Assembly: GCF_018837975.1 (NCBI RefSeq)
Contig: NZ_JAGSOY010000018.1
Span: 22,243 to 86,242 of the forward strand
Source of the DNA: Zooshikella harenae
GTDB lineage: Bacteria; Pseudomonadota; Gammaproteobacteria; Pseudomonadales; Zooshikellaceae
Direction: 5' to 3'
Length of the DNA stretch: 64,000 bases
Each line of letters begins with the position of its first letter. The stretch's first letter is position 1. The position numbers and the translations under genes were made by a program. The notes below the pieces were generated by a model. It did no database searches. It was not told the origin of the DNA and worked only from the letters and a program-made list of their open reading frames with translations. Shown piece after piece: positions 58,539-64,000 of this stretch.

Positions 58539-59984
58539 TTATTGAACCCAATAGTGAGCTGTCCAGCCCTTGTCACTGACAATATCATCGCTGGTAAAGT
58601 GGACTAATAAACGACCACTTTGGCTGGAAATTGTACCTGGTAGTGAAGAACCATGGTATTGGCCAATCACTGGCGCTGCTGTTGTAGTACCATCATAGAT
58701 GGTGACAAAGTCATGATTTCTCTCGGTCTTAAATGACTGAAACTGTAGTTTTAATTGACCAGTGGTGCTTGGTTGAATAATAAATTTACAGTCACTATTA
58801 ACAGGATAATTCCACTGTTGGCTACCGTCGTTGAGCTCTCCTCGATTTTTGGTGAGATACTGTGTGCCTTCACAAAAAGGAATATGATTTAAAGAGGGGC
58901 GTGGGGCTGCCCTAACAAAAGCCATGCGTTGGTTAAAATTATAACTACCACGAGGAGCTGGTGATGTTAGTTGAAAGTAACCATTCATGTTACCTCCCCA
59001 GCCCCAATTCATGTGAAAGTAATTATTACCATCATGGCCATCGACAATCCAGGCATGACCATCTCTACCACTTAACCCCGTTAAAATAACGACTCGTTTT
59101 GCTTTCAACTCTTGAATAATAAGATCACGCCAGGCTTGGTGGTTTTCAAACTGGCTGACATACTCAAAGCCATGGGTAATGTAATTAAAGTGTTTTTCTA
59201 AGGCATTTGGGATAAAGCGCATAGGTGCTAAAGATACTCTTGAACCATACAGTGTTTTTACTGCTGTGCCACTCTGAAACATAAGGGTGGCAACATCATT
59301 ATTTGCAGCTAAAAGCTGGTCAGGCATGTTATTCCAATGATAATACGTTGACCAGTAATCTGTTGAAATAGTATCTTGCTCTGGGTAGGAGTAACTGTTG
59401 TTACTATACCCGTGTTCAGGATAATTATGGTATTTCAAAAATTGTGCAATGGCAGTCGCTACACAACCTGTCAGGGATTCGTTGGGTACTAAGTCATTAT
59501 AGAAACCGTTTTGTGACCATTGTGTTGTTGTTAAAGGCGTAACTGCCGTATTAGTTCGTGAAGGTTGATGACTAATAGCGTTGTGAGAAGTAGGCTTTGA
59601 GCTAGGTGGTGTGAAATCTGCAAGCCAGTCCATCAATGGAGAGTGATTTTCCAAAAAAGTCATTTCTCCGTGAGAATCACTAAAAGCTAAAATAGGATTA
59701 TGCTGTTGTTGTGCAGCGACAATAACAAAGCCGTGATGATTTATTTGGAAAATATAAGCTTTTACTTTGTCATTTTTATCATATTTAGTGAGTTCATGTG
59801 TGACTGTGACAGCACCAGTAGAGTATTTATTTTTAAAAAATTGGGTAGCAAGTACTTGGGCTGTAGAATGACTGATATCTGCAGAAAAAGCAGTTGATGT
59901 GAAAGAGAGTAAAAAACAGCTCGTTAACTTACTAATAAGATGAGTTTTCTTCGTGTTTTTACTAGTTATTGTTAATTTGAACAT
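58539..59984 (-). CDS. Secreted C10-family (streptopain-like) cysteine protease with CUB domain
   Basis: 481 residues from the ATG at 59984, preceded by AGGAAAGG. Signal peptide (ends TAFSA) and a Spi/I69-type propeptide (FVIVAAQQQHNPILAFSDSH) come first. The catalytic domain has NESLTGCVATAIAQFLKYHN (Cys174) and GRDGHAWIVDGHDGNNYFHM (His310), with NWGWGGNMNGYF. Residues about 371-481 form a CUB domain (FCEGTQYL, SDCKFIIQP, HDFVTIYDG). The CUB probably binds calcium and protein targets. The gene is 1.4 kb between two other protease genes. Confidence 0.88.
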   Translation of the reverse strand: MFKLTITSKNTKKTHLISKLTSCFLLSFTSTAFSADISHSTAQVLATQFFKNKYSTGAVTVTHELTKYDKNDKVKAYIFQINHHGFVIVAAQQQHNPILAFSDSHGEMTFLENHSPLMDWLADFTPPSSKPTSHNAISHQPSRTNTAVTPLTTTQWSQNGFYNDLVPNESLTGCVATAIAQFLKYHNYPEHGYSNNSYSYPEQDTISTDYWSTYYHWNNMPDQLLAANNDVATLMFQSGTAVKTLYGSRVSLAPMRFIPNALEKHFNYITHGFEYVSQFENHQAWRDLIIQELKAKRVVILTGLSGRDGHAWIVDGHDGNNYFHMNWGWGGNMNGYFQLTSPAPRGSYNFNQRMAFVRAAPRPSLNHIPFCEGTQYLTKNRGELNDGSQQWNYPVNSDCKFIIQPSTTGQLKLQFQSFKTERNHDFVTIYDGTTTAAPVIGQYHGSSLPGTISSQSGRLLVHFTSDDIVSDKGWTAHYWVQ

Positions 59985-60095
59985 AATGCCTTTCCTTGGA
60001 AGATATAACACGCGAGATGAATGATGTATTAGGTGAGTACTTTTTTAATCACAATAAATAAGTACTAATGTGCTTTTCTGTTTTTGAATAAATAA

Positions 60096-60180
60096 TATAC
60101 CCATAATGAAGGGTTTTTATACTCCTTGGGCACAAGGGGGCGACCGTCAAGTGATGAATCAATGATTCGTGAAGGGTATA
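60096..60180. repeat. TATACCC repeat family, 85-bp copy
   Basis: It begins TATACCCATAATGAAGGG and ends CGTGAAGGGTATA, with GGCGACCGTCAAGTGATGAA inside. It is a shorter version of 37557-37684. It lies between the C10 and M4 genes. Confidence 0.8.
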
Positions 60181-60306
60181 ATTACATAAATGTATCAAAT
60201 AGCATTAATAAATTCATCAAAAAGGAGAGGGCAATTGCCTATAAAAATAATTCGTGATGAGTATAGGTAGGTGAGTAAGGAACCATGTAAAGTCTTTATG
60301 AGTAGG

Positions 60307-60345
60307 CAGTGCATACCTGATAGAGAACATAACAGGTATACACTG
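60307..60345 (-). terminator. Hairpin after the M4 protease gene
   Basis: CAGTGCATACCTG (60307-60319) and CAGGTATACACTG (60333-60345) pair over 13 bases with one wobble. It lies 19 bases past the stop at 60364. No T tail is seen. Confidence 0.55.
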
Positions 60346-60363
60346 GTGTATTAGCGAAAAGAA

Positions 60364-62598
60364 CTATTCATCATCAAACAACTCTAACCGCCAACTGTTG
60401 AGCGTTCCGGTATACCGTGAAAATACATCTTTTACATTCAGATGCCAGATGCCCCCTTGCTGTAAGTTATCTAATTGTATTTCATAGCGGGCTTTAAGAT
60501 CTCGTTGGCCTTCTTGTGACATGTATTGTTTTAGTAAAAAGCGTTGTCCATTAGGTGGAGTTAAACTGATGGCAATATCACCGATATCTGGATGTGTAAT
60601 ATCGACAGTTACTCTGGCTCGAATAACAGTATTACCTAAACCCACTTTTATATCACTATTAACCCCTTCGAAGTCTCGGTCAGGTATATCAACAGTTGTA
60701 CTATTGGTGTAGTCAATAACCCGCATTTCATAACTACCCTGAAGAGAAACCTGCTGAAACGCTTCACGACCATAAAGCATAATGTAGTAGGTGCCTGCTT
60801 TAGGTTGGTCTATTTGACAAAGTTCATCATTGGTATTTTCGAATGGACGACAATCCCACATGAAGCGGGTTGGTTTGTTTCTATGTCGCATATAAAGATC
60901 GACGTTTCCAGTGCCTCCCCATACTTTAAATATCAAATTATGCATACCAAAAGGGACAGGCATTTGGAAAAATAAGGCTTGTGCTTTGTCTGCTGATAGG
61001 TCTGATACGGTTTTTTTATGCTCTATTTTTATGACGGAATCATTAGGGGATTGGCAACTAGCATTAACACCAACTTGAGCAAATGCTGATTCGACATCAT
61101 CAGCGTTAAGCTTTAGGTCTTTAGCCGATTGAACAACCCCACAGCCTGCTTCATTGAACTGAGATTCAGCTCGCCAATAAATTTGGTTTGCCAACATAAA
61201 GGGGGTGAAGGCTTTGCGGATATCCCAGCCAGGTGTAGTCGCTAATAAATAAAATGCTTTATTAAAAACACCTGAGGTAAAATGAACATCCAAGCCCCAA
61301 GTATAGTCATCAGCATGGTCAATGGAGCGACCATCGAGCGTGGGATCTGCAAAATAACGTAAGGCACCTGTCGTTTTAGTAATGGAGCTGCCTACCATCC
61401 AGTCATTTTTCTTATTGAGGTAGTATTCTGCTACTTCACCTGCGATATCGGAGTAGGATTCGTTAATGCCACCAGGTTGTTTTCGGTATATTAAATTTGA
61501 ATGTTGCTCAGTAAAACCATGTGCCACTTCATGAGAAACCACGTCAAGACTAACTAAAGGGTAAAATGATTTGTAGCCATCGCCAAATGTTACATTACGT
61601 CCATCCCAGAATGCATTTTCATAATACCGGCGATAGTGAACTTGTATTGTTAAACGCATTTGTAAAGGAACAATATTAAACCACTCTTCATACATGTTGA
61701 GGATCGTTGTACCAAAAAAGTGGGCATCATTTAGAGGTGAAAAAGCACCATTTATGGCTTTATAAGTATTGTTGGCACAGGGGAATTGGTGCACTTTACC
61801 ACGTGCGGTATTATGGTTGAGATCAACAGTATCAATATAGGGACCTGTCATACGACAGTCGTCGCTAACAGTTAAGTAATCATAATCTGTGCCATAGTGA
61901 TAAATACCAGTTTTTTCATTTCCTCCTGGACCTGTTGCTTGGCGAGTAGTTAATCCTTGCCAATAATCAATAATGGTTTTATCGTGCGCATCAATAATGT
62001 AGAACGGTCGTTTTGGGTTTAAGGTGTGAGCCATAAACGATACAATGTAAACGAGCCGTGCCTTTCCGAGCTTATCAAGATAAATGTACAGGTCTGCTTT
62101 TTTATTATTTATAAATGGGCTGTTTATTTTATTTGTTGAGGCATTTAAGGATGACTGATTATGGGAGATGTTTTCTGCTTCAAATGCAATGTTTAATGCC
62201 TGTAATGCTGAAAGAGAGGGCTGTATTGATTGAATATCTGATTGAATATCTCTAAGCAAAAAGCCTGAAATATTCAGTAGTTGGTTTTGATGATTGTAAC
62301 TTGCGACAAGATTTGAGTTCCATACTGGAACGCCTTGATAGTACTGTTGATAACGATGCTTAATAAGCAGCTCACTTACTTTAACACGAGTGATTAGCTG
62401 CAAGCTTTCTAATGAAGTTAAATGGCTTAATGTTGTAAGTGATTGAGTTGGCGTTGGTTTGGTTGTTGGAATTAATTCCATTGTTGCGCTATGCGCATAA
62501 AAACTGAACGGTAGTGCATAAAAATAGAGTAAACCATATGTTATTTGTTTTATTTTGTTGATAGCACAGAAATGTGTCTGTATACGATTAAATAGCAT
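60364..62598 (-). CDS. Secreted M4-family metalloprotease with PPC and P domains
   Basis: I place the start at the ATG at 62598, with GGGAG upstream; an ATG at 62667 adds 23 residues and hides the signal. 744 residues: signal peptide, FTP/PepSY propeptide (SGFLLRDIQS), and a thermolysin-like domain with zinc motif HEVAH (His356, Glu357, His360) and GGINESYSD (Glu380). A PPC domain follows (GTGNVDLYMRHRNKPT), then a proprotein-convertase P domain (DIPDRDFEGVNSDIKVGLGN to TLNSWRLELFDDE). It is a vibriolysin-type secreted protease that degrades proteins outside the cell. Confidence 0.93.
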   Translation of the reverse strand: MLFNRIQTHFCAINKIKQITYGLLYFYALPFSFYAHSATMELIPTTKPTPTQSLTTLSHLTSLESLQLITRVKVSELLIKHRYQQYYQGVPVWNSNLVASYNHQNQLLNISGFLLRDIQSDIQSIQPSLSALQALNIAFEAENISHNQSSLNASTNKINSPFINNKKADLYIYLDKLGKARLVYIVSFMAHTLNPKRPFYIIDAHDKTIIDYWQGLTTRQATGPGGNEKTGIYHYGTDYDYLTVSDDCRMTGPYIDTVDLNHNTARGKVHQFPCANNTYKAINGAFSPLNDAHFFGTTILNMYEEWFNIVPLQMRLTIQVHYRRYYENAFWDGRNVTFGDGYKSFYPLVSLDVVSHEVAHGFTEQHSNLIYRKQPGGINESYSDIAGEVAEYYLNKKNDWMVGSSITKTTGALRYFADPTLDGRSIDHADDYTWGLDVHFTSGVFNKAFYLLATTPGWDIRKAFTPFMLANQIYWRAESQFNEAGCGVVQSAKDLKLNADDVESAFAQVGVNASCQSPNDSVIKIEHKKTVSDLSADKAQALFFQMPVPFGMHNLIFKVWGGTGNVDLYMRHRNKPTRFMWDCRPFENTNDELCQIDQPKAGTYYIMLYGREAFQQVSLQGSYEMRVIDYTNSTTVDIPDRDFEGVNSDIKVGLGNTVIRARVTVDITHPDIGDIAISLTPPNGQRFLLKQYMSQEGQRDLKARYEIQLDNLQQGGIWHLNVKDVFSRYTGTLNSWRLELFDDE

Positions 62599-62780
62599 GT
62601 AATTTGTCTCCCTGACAGATAGTGTCCTTGTGCTAAAGAATGTAGACCTGTATTTATGAGTTGCCAAATAACAAAAGTGGCTTATAGTTCGCGATATTGT
62701 TAATGTATATTAATAGCTATTAGTTGTTAGCTATGACTCTGAAAAGTATATGAACAATACATATTTTATTGGCGTTCAAG

Positions 62781-62990
62781 TATAGGGCACCGCTAATAAT
62801 GCGCTTTTTCCGTGATAGCTGTGTCAGCGCTGAACTCATAGCTCTGTTAGCATGAATACATACTTTAGGCTGCTATCGCTAAACATGCAGTCGCTGTTTA
62901 TCCCGCATGTATTTTTTTATACACTGTGGTACTCCGTGCAGTGCTTCCTTTCTCTCACAAAAAAATCACTATTTTTAGAGGTGCCCTATA
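62781..62990. mobile_element. MITE-like element abutting the methyltransferase start
   Basis: TATAGGGCACC at 62781-62791 is perfectly inverted as GGTGCCCTATA at 62980-62990. The 210-bp interior is non-coding. If the ends are GGGCACC/GGTGCCC, the flanking TATA on each side could be the target duplication. The right end lies 7 bases before the ATG at 62998, so the element supplies the leader of that gene. Confidence 0.65.
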
Positions 62991-62997
62991 GTAAATA

Positions 62998-63678
62998 ATG
63001 AATATAAATAATTTGAGCAAGTCAATTTCTCACTGCCCGCTATGCACTGCAACAGGCTTGCAGCTATATCATCAAGATAAGTATCGAGCCTACATGCAGT
63101 GTACTACGTGTAATTTTATTTTTGTTCCTACTTCCTATCATTTAACGGCCGAGGAAGAAAAGAAAATCTATGATCAACACCAGAATGATATTTACGATCA
63201 AGGTTATCGTCGTTTTCTGTCTAGAGTTATGAATCCCTTACTTCCCAAACTGGCTGTCAGTGCTAAAGGGTTGGATTTTGGTTGTGGACCAGGACCCGCA
63301 TTGGCAGCTATGTTGGAGGAAAAAGGATTTTTGATTAATAAATATGATTTATTTTATTACCCTGACAAGTCAGTGTTTAGTCAGCGTTATGATTTTATTA
63401 CTGCAACGGAGGTTATTGAGCATTTGGCTGACCCGCTATTTTATTTTAAACAATGGTTAGCATTGTTAAAACCTGGAGGATGGCTAGGCTTAATGACAAA
63501 ACTTGTGACAAATCAACGAGCTTTTGCAAATTGGCATTATATTCGGGATTTAACGCATATTTCTTTTTTTAGTCCTCAAGTGCTTGAGTATCTGAGTAAT
63601 TGTTATCCGATTGAGTTTGAAATTGTTGGGAATGATGTAATTCTCATTCAAAAGCAACACGCCTCATTTTTGAAATAA
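62998..63678 (+). CDS. Class I SAM-dependent methyltransferase with N-terminal zinc ribbon
   Basis: 226 residues. The N terminus has a zinc ribbon (CPLC at about 15, CTTC at about 34). The methyltransferase core starts GLDFGCGPGPALAAMLEEKG (motif I), followed by DFITATEVIEHLADPLFYFK and LALLKPGGWLGLMTKLV. This is the methyltransferase type 12/CMAS-like family. The target is unknown. The ribosome site is poor, because the MITE-like element ends just upstream. Nothing follows within the window. Confidence 0.85.
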   Translation: MNINNLSKSISHCPLCTATGLQLYHQDKYRAYMQCTTCNFIFVPTSYHLTAEEEKKIYDQHQNDIYDQGYRRFLSRVMNPLLPKLAVSAKGLDFGCGPGPALAAMLEEKGFLINKYDLFYYPDKSVFSQRYDFITATEVIEHLADPLFYFKQWLALLKPGGWLGLMTKLVTNQRAFANWHYIRDLTHISFFSPQVLEYLSNCYPIEFEIVGNDVILIQKQHASFLK

Positions 63679-64000
63679 GAATATCTGCTTTTAAATGATC
63701 ATAATTTGTACGGTAGTTTGCTTTTGGTTGTGAAAACAACTTATTATTAGCACACATTAGAGGAAGCTCTAACTGATACCTGTGTCAATTGTAAAGTGTG
63801 AATTACTTTTTTATATGGCAATGTGAGAAAGTAATCATATATAACCCATTCAACTTAAGTCTGCTTGTTTTTTGTGCAACTATTCCTGTTGGTTAAGAAA
63901 CGTCCATCACAAAAAGTTGGCTCTATATGTATTCCTAGGGGGTTATACCAATAACTCCACTAGGTCATTAAGCAAACTTTTCCCACGACGTCTTACGTTA
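63679..64000. other. Gap to the window edge
   Basis: AT-rich non-coding sequence. No hairpin, repeat or gene is visible to me. Confidence 0.5.

Overview
The window looks like a chromosome segment of a low-GC marine gammaproteobacterium, probably of the Oceanospirillales type (Zooshikella-like is a guess from gene content and base composition). The support is a complete MoxR/Bat operon, a 180-kDa-class NAD-glutamate dehydrogenase, a glucosylglycerate compatible-solute gene set, a RimK-like/GNAT-C39 peptide-ligase module and many Sec-exported enzymes. One tRNA-Ser(GGA) gene is present. There is no rRNA, no CRISPR array and no complete insertion sequence. Several small non-autonomous repeats (MITE or REP type) sit between genes.

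Layout. 1-6.2 kb: a cut-off membrane protein, an SSAT-type acetyltransferase, a GDSL lipase, a DUF6174 secreted protein, a family 3 periplasmic binding protein and an LVIVD-like exported protein. 6.3-7.1 kb: gene-free, with a textbook MITE (15-bp inverted ends, 7-bp target duplication) and a second long hairpin. 7.1-10.1 kb: a GNAT-peptidase C39 protein divergent from an RLAN/ATP-grasp ligase that is split by a frameshift. 10.4-16.5 kb: a small unknown protein, an RND pump whose start codon lies in a 24-bp perfect palindrome, a DUF4139 protein and a sirtuin deacylase. 16.6-20.5 kb: glucosylglycerate phosphorylase converging on a phosphatase-synthase pair. 21.0-22.3 kb: three tandem paralogous small secreted proteins of unknown function. 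22.6-25.1 kb: a periplasmic ligand-binding protein, a structured gap and an outer-membrane barrel. 25.1-32.3 kb: the MoxR-DUF58-DUF4381-BatA-BatB/C-BatD operon on the minus strand, with a 31-glutamine tract. 32.7-40.4 kb: NAD-GDH, a DUF4399 protein, a zinc ribbon-TM2-pilin fusion protein and tRNA-Ser.

40.5-49.8 kb is the most accessory-looking part. It holds a two-gene split RHS system. The first protein has YD repeats and ends in calcium-type thrombospondin-3 repeats. The second has its own signal peptide, the RHS core end, a HINT protease domain and a C-terminal toxin-like domain, and overlaps a candidate immunity gene by one stop/start unit. Beside it is a roughly 590-bp duplication carrying two near-identical small secreted proteins and a structured repeat whose stem shows a compensatory base-pair change.

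49.8-64 kb: a Tat-exported FAD oxidase lacking the usual covalent-FAD histidine, ThiD, a GT25 glycosyltransferase, a HopA1-like effector candidate, an AAA ATPase, a MerR regulator, a lipoprotein, three secreted proteases in a row (S37, C10 with CUB, M4 with PPC and P domains) and a methyltransferase whose start lies just beyond a MITE. The lipase, proteases, RHS toxin and effector candidate suggest a host-associated or antagonistic lifestyle; this is inference.
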